A stretch of 64,000 bases of DNA from Crambe crambe (GCA_963924555.1 OZ004581.1:9277338-9341337); one strand, 5' to 3'. Shown: positions 22,771 to 34,851, counted from the stretch's first letter. Notes: generated by a model not told the origin, from the sequence alone. Numbers and translations: made by a program.

Positions 22771-23735
22771 TGATGGCTGAAAACGTTCCAAGTCAACCTT
22801 CAACTGTCTGCATAAATAACAACGTATCAGTCTTGGAGAAAAGCCATCTGGGAAATGCAGCAAGAACTCCAAATAGTGCACATCCCTGTTTTAGTGACTC
22901 CACTTACAGTTACTTCTGCCGTTAGACAGCGCACATTCAAAGTATTGCTGAAAGTGGTATCTAAGTCGAGTAAGGTCCGCAAAATGTTCACTCTAAGAAA
23001 CCTTGATCAGAGAAAGGTATTGAGTATTGAGCACCTAAAAGAAGTAATTGGAGCTCAGTTAAAGAAGGATGTAATCGCAAGTGACTTTGATGTTGGTTAT
23101 ATAAGTGGTAGCAATATGGTCAGTATTCGAACTCAAGCTGATCTTTCTGAAGTTTGGTCAGAGATTATTTCAGGGAAAAATTTAATTTTGTGGTGTGATG
23201 GCTTAAAAGATAACTCTTTTAACAAGAAGCGGAAGCAGTGCCAGTCTTTGAATCATGATGAGAATGTGAGTGATGAAGAGGCTTGGCAAGCACCTAAGTC
23301 AAAGAAAAAGAAAACAGGAGGAACGTGTACAGTCCACTATCAAAAAACTAAAAGAAAAACATGGTTCTTGCTTTACACCCATGCAAGTAAGGATTTGGAG
23401 CGAGATGATAAATGGTGGCTTGCATAGCAGTTTTGAAGAACCCCCCACATCATCAATGTTTACCAGAGCAGGAAAAGGATGCCCTTCAAAGAAGAAAGAA
23501 GATAAAAACAGTTTGTCAGAAGCTGTTACACAAGCAGCAGTAGCCATTTCATCAGCATTATCCCCTCGTAGTGAGTGTCAGTTCTGGAACAAGTCCTGCC
23601 AAAGTAATTGAGGCACGCTCTAAATGCTACAAGCAACTACATGATCTTTCAAGCCTAAAGGAGTCGGGTGTGCTTACTGATGATGAGTACATTTATGAAA
23701 AGGATGCGGTTTTGGGGATTTTAAGGAAGCTTTAA
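22771..23735 (+). pseudogene. PB1-like, Lys-rich ORF beside a Tc1/mariner element (frameshifted)
   Basis: The reading passes through three frames. A likely start is at 22,771 (MMAENVPSQPS...). A main part (22,855-about 23,330) has a PB1-like ubiquitin fold pattern (KVRKMFTLRNLDQRKVLSI ... LILWCDGL), followed by a basic stretch. A third part ends at 23,735 with AKVIEARSKCYKQLHDL and DDEYIYEKDAVLGILRKL. The three frameshifts make it a pseudogene unless they are sequencing errors. It is convergent with, and only about 30 bp from, a Tc1/mariner transposase, so it was probably carried by that element. PB1 is assigned from pattern only. Confidence 0.55.
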
Positions 23736-23767
23736 AACTGATTAATAATATAATTATACAGACATGA

Positions 23768-24519
23768 TTAAATGTATCCGCTATGTTGTGTGTAGCCTAG
23801 GCAATCTTCCTTGGTTATAAATGTGAATGCCATTACAAGAAGTGCCCTTGGAGCAGAACACGCTTGGAAAATGTTATCATTCATCTTCATAATGCCCTTG
23901 ACTTTGCTAAAAACTTCCTCAAGGGGCATCAAGTCTGGTGAATAAGGAGGAAGAAAGATGATTTTAGCTTGAGCATTTGTTTCTATCATATCAATTACAG
24001 GGTCAACATGGTGAATCGTACAGTTATCCATGATCACCACAGATAAAGGGTTCGTACCATTGAAAGGGTTCAGAATGGGGAGAACTGTAGTTTCAATGAA
24101 TCCTTTGAACTTATCACCATTTACACTTCCTTCAATGATGCCAACATCATGGATTGCATGTATGGACATCACAGGTATTGCTGAGTATCTTGTCCCATGA
24201 ATCAAGAGCCTGTGGTCACGTGGAGGGATTCCTCTTACTGAGTAGCCACATCTTCTCATATAGTTTCGTCTGTCACATCCTGTCTCGTCGATCCACACGA
24301 ACATGGCAGGATCATACATTGCAATTTCTGCCATGAATTTCCCTCTGCATTGATCAGAGCATTGCAAGGCAATTCGTTGGATTTTTTGTCGGCTACAACC
24401 CATATGTTTTAATGTTCTACATATTGTAGCAGCACTGCATGTAAATTGCGCACTTGGTAAGCAGCTTATCCTGAAGTTCTGCAATATAAATTCCAGGGTT
24501 ATCAATAATCAATCTCAAA
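23768..24519 (-). pseudogene. Tc1/mariner-like DDE transposase, N-terminally broken
   Basis: Within 245 codons the DDE catalytic triad is visible: D in FVWIDETG (about residue 73), D in VVIMDN (about 160) and E in SPDLMPLEEVF (about 196), i.e. DD35E spacing, with the usual CTIHH and LPPYSPD motifs. Upstream, NPGIYIAELQDKLL continues the homology in another frame, so a frameshift lies near 24,440. The N-terminal DNA-binding HTH is missing or decayed. The catalytic core looks complete, but the full protein is not encoded. Confidence 0.8.
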
Positions 24520-25083
24520 AGTGGAACACTTCCATGCAGACATTAATTTTTTTTGTTTCCTGCAGCTGTTTTCATAATAAAGGCTTCACATATCCAGGGA
24601 ATCCCCCATGTGTTACCCACAATCACATACTGTGTATCAAATATCAGTTTTCAAAAATTCAATCTTCTTCATTTACCTAACAAATAAACCATTTCAGGCA
24701 ATGACCTTCAGTTTGGTGCAAAGCATGCAGTAGTATACTTGATGATGGTCCTGATCTCAAATGTGTGTAGTTGCCTTTAGGAGTTCAACTGGAAAATGAT
24801 GAAAATTGACTGGATGAAGACAAGGTGGCTGTAAAGTGTCTTGTGCCTGCATAACAAACACTGATAAGCTATCATAGTCGCTCTATATTCACAGCCCAGG
24901 GCTTGCATTGCACAGACTTCCTGTTGTGTTCCCTTTTTTGGCAGAACCACTTCACCAGCTTTCACAATAAACCACTCCAGTGAGTAAACTAAGGAGGTGC
25001 AGCTTCAATTATTTGTGCTGTCACATGTAATGTAAAACTATCTCATATCTATAACTTAATGGTTGTAAAAGTGACCAATCTCA

Positions 25084-25090
<7 letters not shown>

Positions 25091-25150
<60 letters not shown>

Positions 25151-25172
25151 CCCCCCCCCCCCCCCCCCCCCC
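25091..25172. repeat. (TC)n microsatellite followed by poly-C
   Basis: About 58 bp of TC dinucleotides run directly into about 25 C residues. Read-length and polymerase slippage may affect the exact length. Confidence 0.95.
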
Positions 25173-25661
25173 AATCAATCACAGAATCTTGCCAGGCTTT
25201 GATCTATACACATCAACCTTGGATAATATGAATGGGATCTGCTGAAGATCGTGATCATTAAGGTTCTGCCTTGTGTCATGCGAGACGTGGCTACCACCTG
25301 GCTTCCATACTGTGTCTCTCAAAGATAACATTTGCTATCTGCTACATGAGGTAGCTATCCTAGCTATAACATGTGGTTTTACAAAAATCAATCAAGTTTT
25401 GAAATCTTATCCCACGAAAACTCTACCTTCATGAATATTTTCCTGCTACATAGCTTAGAAGACCTTTTAAATTAGATTGCACAGACAATATTATGAAGTC
25501 CACAAGTTTTGTGACTTCCTAAATTTGTTGTTGTCACATGACTTGTTGCACACTTGGTCAGGAAGTGGGTTTCTTAGATAGTACATCACCTGCGATTAGC
25601 CTGAGGTATACCTCTTTGAATAAAATATAGCCCTTCACTGTCTCACAAGTGCTGGCACACA

Positions 25662-25663
<2 letters not shown>

Positions 25664-25699
<36 letters not shown>
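25664..25699. repeat. Poly-T run, about 36 bp
   Basis: An uninterrupted T-run. It could be the poly-A tail of a minus-strand retroposed sequence, but no target duplication or recognisable body is seen. Confidence 0.8.
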
Positions 25700-25702
<3 letters not shown>

Positions 25703-26184
25703 CATATACCTCGCACACTGCACAGGGACGATTTAATAGAAAAATAATATAATTATCATGTGTAAGTGATTATTGCACACAAAAGAAGAGATTGATTGGT
25801 GAAGTAATAAGACAGTGTGATAAGTGCATTATGTATAAAGAATATGAAAATGATTGGACTGTGATAAGTGATAGATTGGATTAGCTAAGTGATATCATTT
25901 AATAATAAAACAGAGGGAAGGTCACATCAGCCTGCGACTCTGCAGTCTTAAATAACTGTGTAATAAAAAATAGGTATGTTTTTCACAACACAGCTGCTCA
26001 AACTAATGAGTTGCAGACAAGACCTCGCAATGTGGAAACCATAAAGGATTTTTGGAAGGTTGGAGGGTGCGTAGTAGATACATACTTATACTTACTATGT
26101 GCCCATTTCATACAAGACGACCATCAATTCACTAGCAGCACCATCTTGGCTTTTTCCTTCTCCACCATTAACTCATTCCAAACC

Positions 26185-26712
26185 CTAACACAAACTCCTT
26201 CCTCCACCTCTTGTCTCTCTCACGGCCCTCACAATGCAACCCTCCATGGAGTCCACCTCTCCCTCGCAAGTAGGAGGTAAGGCCTGAGCATGAAAAGATT
26301 TCAAGTACACTGGGAAGGATTCCGAAGTATTGGACAACCAAGAGGATGATCGTTTAACTATAGTCTATGGTTTAACGCACCATTTCCACCACCATTCAAT
26401 CGTGCTAGTTCTAGTTCTGCAGTAAGATAAGCAGTTGTGTTAACAAGTTAGCTGTACAAGATCTGAACGATGACGTAATCTATGCTTACATGTGTCTGCG
26501 ACCGACGACTGTGATCTATCGTGCCATGCCTTCCAAGTATCATCTCACACTTTAGCTATTTAACTCTAATGACTTACCCTGCTGGCTACATCATCGAGCA
26601 GCCTTTTGTTTCGAGCATTGTAATCAGATAGCTTCTTTCTTTGGCCACGGCTTGTATACGTATTGTTATAAGATCGGCAATGCTGAATTCGAAGTTGCTT
26701 AATAACTGACAT
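26185..26712 (-). CDS. Possible two-exon small gene (MSVIKQLRIQH)
   Basis: Exon 1 (26,578-26,712) encodes 45 residues (MSVIKQLRIQHCRS ... RLLDDVASR) and ends on a whole codon at GTAAGT. A candidate exon 2 (26,185-26,283) begins after GCTCAG in the same phase and stops after 32 codons (ALPPTCEGEVDSMEG...). I do not recognise the product. It lies about 100 bp downstream of the SLU7-like last exon. It could be the first part of a truncated gene. The exon 1 call is moderate, the exon 2 call weak. Confidence 0.35.
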
Positions 26713-26740
26713 GGTTGGAAAGCTAGGTAACTCATAGAAT

Positions 26741-27898
26741 ACTCATTCGAGCGTATTAATAGTTTTAAATTTAACCGCGAACCCAGCGCCATTCACCTTA
26801 TTTTCGCGGGTCAACCTGATTGCATATTAAACTGGTAACAGGATGGTGCGTGTTGTTTTGATATAATATACAGCAGCCATGGTCTGAGGATATGCACACT
26901 ATGCAGCCATGGGGTCCTCCTGTTCAGCTTGTAGGCTTCCATTTCTTCTTCAGTGGGTTCCCGACACTCCCCATCCCTCTTCAGAGAGTTGTATGGTCTC
27001 TTCCTCTCATCCATCACCATCAGTCTCTCCATCTTCCCCTCTCGGTCCTCCTCAGCCAGTAGTGCCTGAGGGTGGGGGAGGGGAATAGATCAGGTGATTT
27101 TATCAAAGCTGAAAGATACTGATTATGGTACAGTAAACTCCCTCCTTAATTAACAAAACCTTCTGAATTCCTATTAAGAGCCATTAGTTATTAATTGGAT
27201 AGAGAAAACATGACTACATTTTTGAGAAATAACAACACTTTATTTTTTGAAATTCCTCATTTTCCTAACAATAATTCTTTCAATTTAGTGTGACCTGATA
27301 ACATAGATGTCAATATGCAATCTTCCCCACTTTGGAATTTCACCAATTTTCATAGCAACAAATACCACCAAGGATTAAACAAAGAGGGTTATACAATAGA
27401 ATTACTCAAACCCACCCCAAGGCAATTGCACTTCATTATGGTGATGGCATTGTGTCATCACCCGCCAGACGTGTGACAGTGGAGGGTAGAAATCTTTTGA
27501 AAAAAGACTCACCAGTGACCTCAGCTACCTAATTAACCCTACCAGTGAGGTAAGATAGCTCTTGGATCCACAGAAACCTTATAGACCAGATAAAGGGAAT
27601 CTTCCCCTGCTATCCCCCTAAAAACCACTAATTCAATGATTATTTAATAGGACCTAGACACAATAAATCTAGAAAACTATTGTAATTATTGTGTATCCAT
27701 ACACCAGCCACTACTATGATATTCCACACGAATAGTTCAACATCATCCTTATACGACATCCACTTCCTATAGGATTAGCTATAGGATTGGACAGCTGCTA
27801 CTAATAATGACAGGGACAATCACAGGAGGAGGGAGGGCATGTTAGAGTCTTGCTACTAATAATCACATGACCTTGAGTTCCCATAGTATAAAAATGAC
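26741..27898. repeat. Segmental duplication of 8,453-9,619
   Basis: Near-identical partner of the 8.45-kb segment. Here the left flank is unbroken and leads to the MSVIKQ exon, so this is probably the source arrangement and the 8.45-kb copy was cut by P-type element 1. Confidence 0.9.
26811..27065 (-). pseudogene. SLU7: SLU7-like last exon
   Basis: Same exon as at 8,532-8,786: [20 protein letters not shown] and [10 protein letters not shown], then an unrelated tail. In SLU7 the EEEMEAY motif is followed by a conserved basic/acidic end, which is replaced here. With the exon at 28,539-28,640 upstream on the same strand it may be the 3' part of one SLU7 copy whose intervening exons I could not find. 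Confidence 0.7.
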
Positions 27899-28538
27899 TA
27901 ATACTGTGTTGCCTTGGAAACCCCAGGCAGATATTAGCCTTATACCTGATGTTACCAAGGACAATGGAATTATGAATATTCCAACTAGAAACAGCATGTT
28001 AACAATTTCCTCCATGTGGTAGATTGCCTGAGGATACAGAGCTATGAAGTGGGTCCAACCCAAATAATATGGTTGTGCATACAAATACTGTTCCTGATTG
28101 TTCAAGCCGTAGTAAAGATGAAACTTAATTAGTAAACAACTGAGAAAAGTGGAATACAAATAGACAAAGAATGAATGTACCCACTTCAATAAATTTCAAT
28201 TTATGGCCAAATAAAATTAATGGCCACTTCAAATTCATCAACAGTTAACTTGAGCCACGTGCCAGAACATGCTGTGGACCTGATTATTAATTGTTCAGAA
28301 CACTTGTATGAATAATATAAAATGGCTCATTGGCTCAAGTTACTTGTTGAATTAGACCACTTTTCTCTGCTTTTGAGAGATCCTTAGTGCAAAGGTCATC
28401 ATGATATTCGCACTCTTACAGTTAGTGAATTTCTCTCCAGTTTTGGTTCAAGGTTTTTTTTGCATGAGGTGTTCTAGAGGTCTTTTGCATGAGGTGTTCT
28501 AGGGGTACTCTCTCTCTCTCAGCTAACTTAATACTTAC
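27899..28538. other. No gene recognised
   Basis: Lies between two SLU7-like exons. A 108-codon minus ORF (27,863-28,189) has hydrophobic stretches but no family signature. No SLU7 exon carrying the expected WGSYW region was found. Confidence 0.4.
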
Positions 28539-28640
28539 TGAGTGATTGTTTGGGAAGATGTCTTCTTCATAACATGACTTAGCAATGGCTTTCTCTTGTC
28601 CCTTGATGACATTGCCAGAGCGAGAATACTCCACATAATT
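28539..28640 (-). pseudogene. SLU7: SLU7-like internal exon
   Basis: Thirty-four codons ([18 protein letters not shown] ... [11 protein letters not shown]) match the conserved VEYSR.G.VIKGQE block of SLU7. The exon ends at GTAAGT in phase 0; the acceptor is a weak GAG. It is the only SLU7 core exon in the window, so the gene is incomplete here. Whether an intact SLU7 exists elsewhere cannot be told. Confidence 0.7.
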
Positions 28641-28815
28641 CTCAACAACAGTTCAGTGGGTGGTACCTACACAATGACAAATACGCATACCATATAAGGT
28701 AGTAGTAATATATCATAGCTCCAGCCAAGACCCACAGAATAGCAGCAAAGAAAAGGGAAAGAGCAGTCAGTGAAGTCATCATTATTGTTGGGACCAGATA
28801 TTATGCTGTGAGCAA

Positions 28816-29019
28816 ATGTGTGCGAAATTTTCAGAGAAACCAACCAATCAGCATTGGACTGCAGTAAAGCAGAAATATCTCAGAGGCACAGTCAATTTGT
28901 TTGTATGGCAAATGAGGCTCCAGTATGACTATTGCTTTGAAAGTCCTGTGTGCCTACGAATCTTGATACAATTAGGCCCTGAAGGAGGTAACTACCATTG
29001 GGTCATGTGTGATAGCTAA
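28816..29019 (+). mobile_element. Ty1/copia retrotransposon fragment
   Basis: The translation KFSEKPTNQHWTAVKQKYLRGT matches the linker between reverse transcriptase and RNase H in copia-type polyproteins (F..KPT..HW.A.K...YL.GT). Only about 30 codons are recognisable; there are no LTRs. Confidence 0.65.
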
Positions 29020-29828
29020 CTACATCACTTCTTAAACCAACAAACTTCTGGCCTAGCCCAAGAATCCATTTTCTTGGTCTGGCCAGGAGCGTTAATGGAT
29101 TGTATTATACATGTTTATCGTATCACACTATTTTTATCTTTGTTTATATTTCCTGATTTGAGCAAGCTAAAATCAATGATTGAATTCCTAGCAGGATTAG
29201 AATTGTGGAGATGTCTTGCCACCTGTACCTAGAGCACACACCACACCATACCACACCACACCACACCTCTGTCAATACCATACCACCTGCAGGCTAGCAC
29301 CTAGAAAACAGTCCAGATAGTAATCATCACTATTGCCCCATCTCTCATTGTACCTGTTGCATTGGACTACATGATTGGTTTAGAAAACTCTTTGGTCAAG
29401 TGCCCAGTCACTTGACCATTACAAGAAGTGATTATGCCCACAAAGTGCCTATTATGATGCTCCCTAACTAATTATAGAAGCATGTCTAACGAGGTTAGTG
29501 AATTAGAACCATGGAAACAGAGGAGGGGGGAATATTATTATAACAAAGTGGCCTATCATTATGACCTGGGAGTCCAGGAAAAACATGTCACCCACACCAT
29601 AATTCTTATTTGCCTAACAAAATTAGAAATTAGTGTGACCTGAAAACCGTAGGACACAGGACAAACATCATCATGACTTCCTACTACACTCATGCAAATT
29701 CTTCATTCTCATGGTCTTCTAGCATGGTCTCTCATGTATGCATCTGTCATGATTATTATGTATGTCTGTCATGACTGTCTCCCACCCTCTGCATGTAATC
29801 CTTGGTTCTAATGATCTTCTAGCATGGG

Positions 29829-29878
<50 letters not shown>

Positions 29879-30629
29879 CCTCCTCCATAGTAAGCAAGTG
29901 CAACAAAAATACCACTTAGGACTTACAACCACCAGTAACCACCCAAGAAATAGCAACTTCCTGGTTGTAACTGTGTACCTCCCCGAGGCAATCCATTATG
30001 GGCATAAACCAAGTTCATAAGATCACTTTCAGGCATGGGTATACTTTCTTCCATCATTGTTGATGTGTTTAGAGGTATGTGACCTACCCATGGAATGGTG
30101 ACAGACAAGATGTACACATGATAAGGTGACCTTTCTCTCACATGTACAGTATCTCTTCTCTCAAAGTGAGCTTGCTATATGTTATACATGCTCCCTTCAC
30201 AGTCTGTCTACATATTACAGTGTTTCCCCCACCATACTAAATGCAGGGCGGGCCACCCTGTTGGGATATAGAACTTCAAAGAAAGTGGGCTGGGTCTATG
30301 GCATTAATTGAATTATATTCTCATGAATATACTTAAGCACCCTGTTTGAAAGTACAGCTAGGGGAGACTCTGATATTCCCTCATTCTGTGCTGAGTATTA
30401 ACCATAACAAAACAACAGATTCCAACAAAGTGCACTACTCTAACATGGACTGCTTGCAATTCCCTAATATGGTGACTATTAAGGCTCTCTTGATCTGTCT
30501 GTCATGTGATGTGGCTACCACCTGCCAGGACAGACCTACCATGCCATACATAACATACACTTGCTATGGAAACTCAGATCTGTCATCTCATCAGACATGG
30601 AACATGCATGTCTCATGCACTGCACTCAC
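29020..30629. other. Repeat background, no gene
   Basis: Contains an ACCACACC-rich patch near 29.23-29.27 kb, a (CT)n tract (29,829-29,878) and the dispersed CCACACCATAATTC/TTTGCCTAAC repeat. ORFs are short and unsupported. Confidence 0.45.
29829..29878. repeat. (CT)n microsatellite
   Basis: About 50 bp of CT dinucleotides ending in a C-rich stretch. Confidence 0.95.
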
Positions 30630-31013
30630 AGCTAAGTCCAAGTCTTCATCTTCCCCCTCCCACTGCTCCCCCTCTCCTGCAAAGCCTTTCTCTACATCAA
30701 AGTCATCAGCATCTGAAAATACCACATAAAACGTAACTCAAGCTGACCAATCAGAATCTTCACTGCTGATATCACCAACCATTCAGTAAACTGAGGGGGC
30801 TTTATTTGCAAGACTATGACTAGGGCCAACCCTCTAGTCCACACTGTAATCCACCCTTTATTTAAAACAGTTGGGAGATCGAAGATATGTAGCAAACCCA
30901 TTCACACATGACATGTTAGCGGCAAACTAGTTGGCTGGAGATTTAGCTAGAAGGCAGCTGATGTCTAAAGTGAGTACTAAATATTGTCACTTACCCCAGA
31001 AGTCTTCTGACAT
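30630..31013 (-). pseudogene. EIF3J: eIF3j 5' exons, isolated copy
   Basis: Exon 1 (30,995-31,013) encodes MSEDFW and one base, then GTAAGT. Exon 2 (30,630-30,712) completes the codon and encodes DADDFDVEKGF ... EQWEGEDEDLDLA, ending at GTGAGT. The W-D-A-D-x-F start and WEGEDED motif are characteristic of eIF3j, a loosely bound eIF3 subunit. The coiled-coil exon found at 35,881-36,138 does not follow here, so this copy looks truncated. A GC-rich stretch just upstream (GCGCGCGC near 31,060) may be its promoter. Confidence 0.7.
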
Positions 31014-31099
31014 CTCTGTAGTCGGTAAAGGATCTATTTTCGCGCCGATTCTTATTTGGCGCGCGCGCATATAAACAATAATGAATCATAGCTACAGAA

Positions 31100-31188
31100 C
31101 TGTTGATGCCATGGCCAGTCTGAGACCAAGCAGTGGGGTCCTCTTGCTAGGAGTATGCTATCTTCCTCCCTCGCTCTGCCAGTGGTTC
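31100..31188 (-). pseudogene. Degenerate SLU7-like last exon
   Basis: After CTCAG, the sequence GAACCACTGGCAGAG and following bases align with the start of the SLU7-like last exon at 27.06 kb (GCACTACTGGCTGAG), but a stop follows within 14 codons. It precedes the eIF3j copy on the same strand. The same pair is duplicated at 36.2-36.83 kb. Confidence 0.55.
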
Positions 31189-31323
31189 CTGAGGGAGAGG
31201 AACACACATAATTTAAACAAGATGGAAGTTGATGGAACCTCTGATTGAAATGGACTGGAATTTCTGGAGGTTGTTGAGAGATATACCCATTATACTTAAA
31301 TTACCCACCACATCACTCACACA

Positions 31324-34300
31324 TCATATATCTTCCACCTCCTTCTTCCAAATATCAGTACAACCTACCATACAGTACTTTTGTTCAATACTAGATGCAA
31401 TATCTTTGCGGTTGATCAAAGGGTCTCTGAGGGCTGTGCAGAGACTGTTCCAAGATGGTGGCTCACTTCCCTTCATCTTCAGCCACTGTTTGATGAGTTC
31501 CCTCATGCACCCATTGATGTCATTGGGGTTGTTGACTCCTATCTTCTCAACTTCAGCATCTGATAGTCCTAGGACGACTCCAAGGTCCTCCCATTCCTTC
31601 ACTATGTCAATCAATGCTGTCCTCACATTGCGAGAGGCTGCATACACAATAGCATGACTCACAGCTATGTTGCTAAGATAGTTTGCAGTAGCTATACTAA
31701 CAAACTATTTACTCACTCAAGGTGTCATCTTTAACTTGACTTGCTTCAACTGATTTCCTTGTTGGATCACTCTGTGGACGTACACATTATTATAACTACT
31801 TTTAATTATATAATTTATACTTACATCAGGAGCACTGCTTGTTCCAAGTGGTTGAGGTCTGTTGTGGACTGAGTAGGTGCTGGACTGCAAGCAGGTTGAT
31901 GTTGAGGTGCACTTTGCAACTGGTTCAGATGAAAAAAAATAATAATCATAATGAATAATAACTACCATCAGTGACAGGTCAGGGAGTAGTGTTGGTTCAC
32001 TACACTACCTTTCTCAAATTCTCTTTTCGACTGACGCTCTAAAGGTAAGGAGAGATGATTATCAATCTATAGATAAGCTATACACACTTCACCTTTCTCC
32101 AATTCTTTCTTTAACCGATCAATCTCCTTGTCCTCATTCATCTGCTGTTCAAAATGTTCCTTATAGCTCCCATGTTTGTGGTATGTTAACCTGGGAGGTC
32201 ATGAAGGAGTTGGGAGATAAATAACCAATGAATAAGTTATTTACACAACTTACTTTATTTGCATGTCTTTTATTCCTATGCAACTCAAGTGGTGGAGGAG
32301 GTAAGGTCTGGCTGGAACATTCATCACATCCATCTCTTTCTGCCATTGTTCGAGCAGAATCTTGGCATTATTATCGATGTACTCAAAGTGTTCTGACATC
32401 TCTAAGGCTTCTGCTAGTTCCTTCACCTTCTCACACTTTTGAACTTCCATGGCAATAGCCTCAAGTTCAGAGGAAGAGATAATTGTATTAGCTGAGTGGT
32501 CCTGCATGAAATGAAAATACAACATGAATACATTATGAAGAGATATTAAGGCATGACTCACTTGTTGGATATTGAACCAAAATTTTTGGTGAACAGTTAA
32601 CTTTGTCGGATTCCCCTTTTGACAAATGAGGGCTGGGTTGGAAGTGGTGGGAGATGATGGAAGGACAACAAAATGATCTTTCTGTGGGCAGCCTTCACAT
32701 TCCAGTGCGAAATTGATGTCAATTCCTGGCAACCATTTTTTTATTTCGGAAAATGAAATTTGGAGTATTTCAAGAATATCATGACATGAACTTATGAAGG
32801 TGGGACATTTGTACTCTCTTGAATCGATACGTTGTACGTCAATTCTCACGCTCATTTTTTCTTCTGTAATGAAAAGTCTGTCCAGTTGCTGTCCAGGAGA
32901 TCCAAACAAGAATTGAATTTGATTTCGATATATTTTTTCACTGACAGGTAAATAACATTTAGGATGCTTTGACATGACTGCTGCCAGTTGAGTGAAGAAG
33001 CCTGGAGGCAAGTAGTTGGTGCTGAAAACAAGATGCAATGGAATTGCAGACTTGATGGCAGTGCTAGTTGAGTATGGACCATCAACATTCGGTAAATAAG
33101 GTAGCATCGATGGAACGAAATACTTCCTACCAGGACCTTTATGCTTTTCAGTACTGATTTTAGCAATAATCAAAAAATGCTCCAATAGATCCACAACCTG
33201 TTGAGGTTCCAACTCTTTTTGAGCTTTAAATACTTCCTGGTATAATGATTCTACCAATATTCCATCCTCACGCAATAACTTCCAGAGACGATCATTTCTA
33301 CATTCTTCTTGGCCTTCCAATGCCAACAAACTGGCTATTTGCTTGACAAGCCATTGAGGGTCAGCAATGACACGAGACTTCAAGCTGGGGATGTCAGAGT
33401 AGTGAAAGAACACGGCAAGATCGTGATAAAATGCAAGAATGCTAGTAAGAGTATCTTCAGGGATTAAACATGCTCTACATAATTCCTTCACTTCCTCTAA
33501 AGGAACTACTGGCTTCTTTTGAGATCCGGCATATCTCTGGAACACTTTCCTGAACAGCAACCAAGTGATTGGAGTACGAATAGCTAAATCTTCTGTTGCA
33601 AAGTTATTCACAGTTTCACGAATGAGCTTAAAAGTGGGATCTTCTTTCATCTCTCCTTTACCAGCTGTCGTGTTATCGACTATTGCTCCATCCAAAACAA
33701 TATCAGAAAAAACTTTATCTGCAATTTCTGAAGAAAGCTTTCCAAGAATCTCGTGTTTCCTTTCCTTAACAGAAATATCATCACCATGTGAACCAACTGG
33801 CAGAATGCGAGGAAATTTGGGGACTTCTTCATCTTCTACAATTTCTTTATCGATAATGAGCCTCTTATTCAAGAGAGTAGCATGAATGGTGGATATCCAC
33901 TGCACCATCAGGTCCAGTGTGGATATATCTTCTAGATGCTCAGTGACTCTTCCTTTCAAATAGGTGAGTGACCGACACTGATCGTGGAGATCACATCTGG
34001 CATCGAACATTAAGAGAAACAATGTCCTTGCTGTTAGGAATGCAGGAAGAATTTTAAGAAAAACTGGCTGGCCTCCACAATCCCACACATGCAGATAAAC
34101 TTCCTCTTCAATAAATGGGTCATCAGTCGTTATAACAGAAAGAATCTCTTTCAAAATCCCCTCAATCAATGGGTGGTCAAACTTGGGGGCAGTTTTACTA
34201 GGTTGACTTTTGTCACTGCTCACATCACTTCCTGTGGCAGAAATGGAATCTTTGTGGTCAAGAATAGTTTGTATCAACTGAGCAAGTCTTTTGATTTCAT

Positions 34301-34698
34301 CAGCATCAGTTATTTTAGTCCAGAACTTTCCTTCCTGGCTGCAGGCCCAGTAACTCTCAGTGGGGCGGAGGGAGAATGTGTCAGCCACATGGGTGCTGTA
34401 GGCTTCACAGGGAAGGGGCAGATTCATCAAGCCATTGAGTAGACTGCTCTTGCCCACACCTCCAGGACCAACGATCATCACACGAGCATATGCAACCTTC
34501 GTTTCACCCTGCCCCAGGGCATTCAAGTAATCCACTGAAAATCAAACATACAAAATAATTAATATCTATCAAAATAAAAATATTACCTTCAGTCCTTGAG
34601 GCTCGAATCTCAATGAAAAAGGATTCAACATGGAAATTCAACATGGAAACGAAGTTGATTCACAAATGAATTATGCACAAAAGACATACACTCACCAC
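31324..34698 (-). CDS. Gene B: Roc-COR GTPase with death domains (3' exons)
   Basis: Exons with matching phases: 34,696-34,698 (GTG), 34,587-34,608, 32,562-34,534, 32,254-32,501, 32,093-32,190, 32,009-32,038, 31,825-31,919, 31,717-31,771, 31,324-31,637. Domain order is as in gene A: Roc (GPGGVGKSS, WDCGGQ, VGSHGDD), COR (DPQWLVKQIA), death-like fold (ELEAIAMEVQ...), coiled coil, linker, death domain (EWEDLGVVLGLSDAEVEKI...PPSWNSLCTAL). Relative to A, several middle exons (14.3-14.8 kb) are collapsed into one 30-base exon. The large exon is about 17.27 kb from its partner and highly similar, so A and B are recent paralogues. The frame is intact. Confidence 0.88.
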
Positions 34699-34814
34699 CT
34701 GAAAATATGAACACCACAACAGTGAAAGTATTATGAGATTCAGTGAGCGAGCATAGACTCTCAGGTCATGACTCAATGTACATGTTATGATTAACAATGC
34801 ATTAATTTTGGTAG

Positions 34815-34851
34815 ACAACATGTAAGTAACAATGCAGAGAGTGAGTCAGTT
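34815..34851 (-). repeat. Stub of array B next to the GTPase exons
   Basis: A partial array unit (CATGTAAGTAACAATGCAGAG ... TCAGTTC) follows the TTAATTTTGGTAGA phrase that also borders array A at 17.5 kb, then breaks off into unrelated sequence. It shows that array B once reached the GTPase exons and was interrupted by the 34.85-36.83-kb segment. Confidence 0.7.

Larger units (their letters stand above)
24520..26184. other. Repeats and microsatellites, no gene
   Basis: Dispersed repeat (CCCATGTGTTACCCACA near 24.6 kb), a long (TC)n tract and C-run (25,091-25,172) and a T-run (25,664-25,699). ORFs at 24,777-24,965 (minus) and 26,011-26,280 (plus) have no supporting features. Confidence 0.5.

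Noticed and set aside
25664-25699. Poly-A tail of a processed retrocopy
   Set aside because: No recognisable gene body or target-site duplication next to the T-run.
27863-28189. 108-codon minus ORF with hydrophobic stretches
   Set aside because: No family signature, no splice partners, and it overlaps the edge of a segmental duplication that lacks it in the other copy.
29923-30141. Possible SLU7 WGSYW exon (GGYWW in the translation)
   Set aside because: The surrounding residues do not match SLU7 and there is no acceptor or donor in phase.
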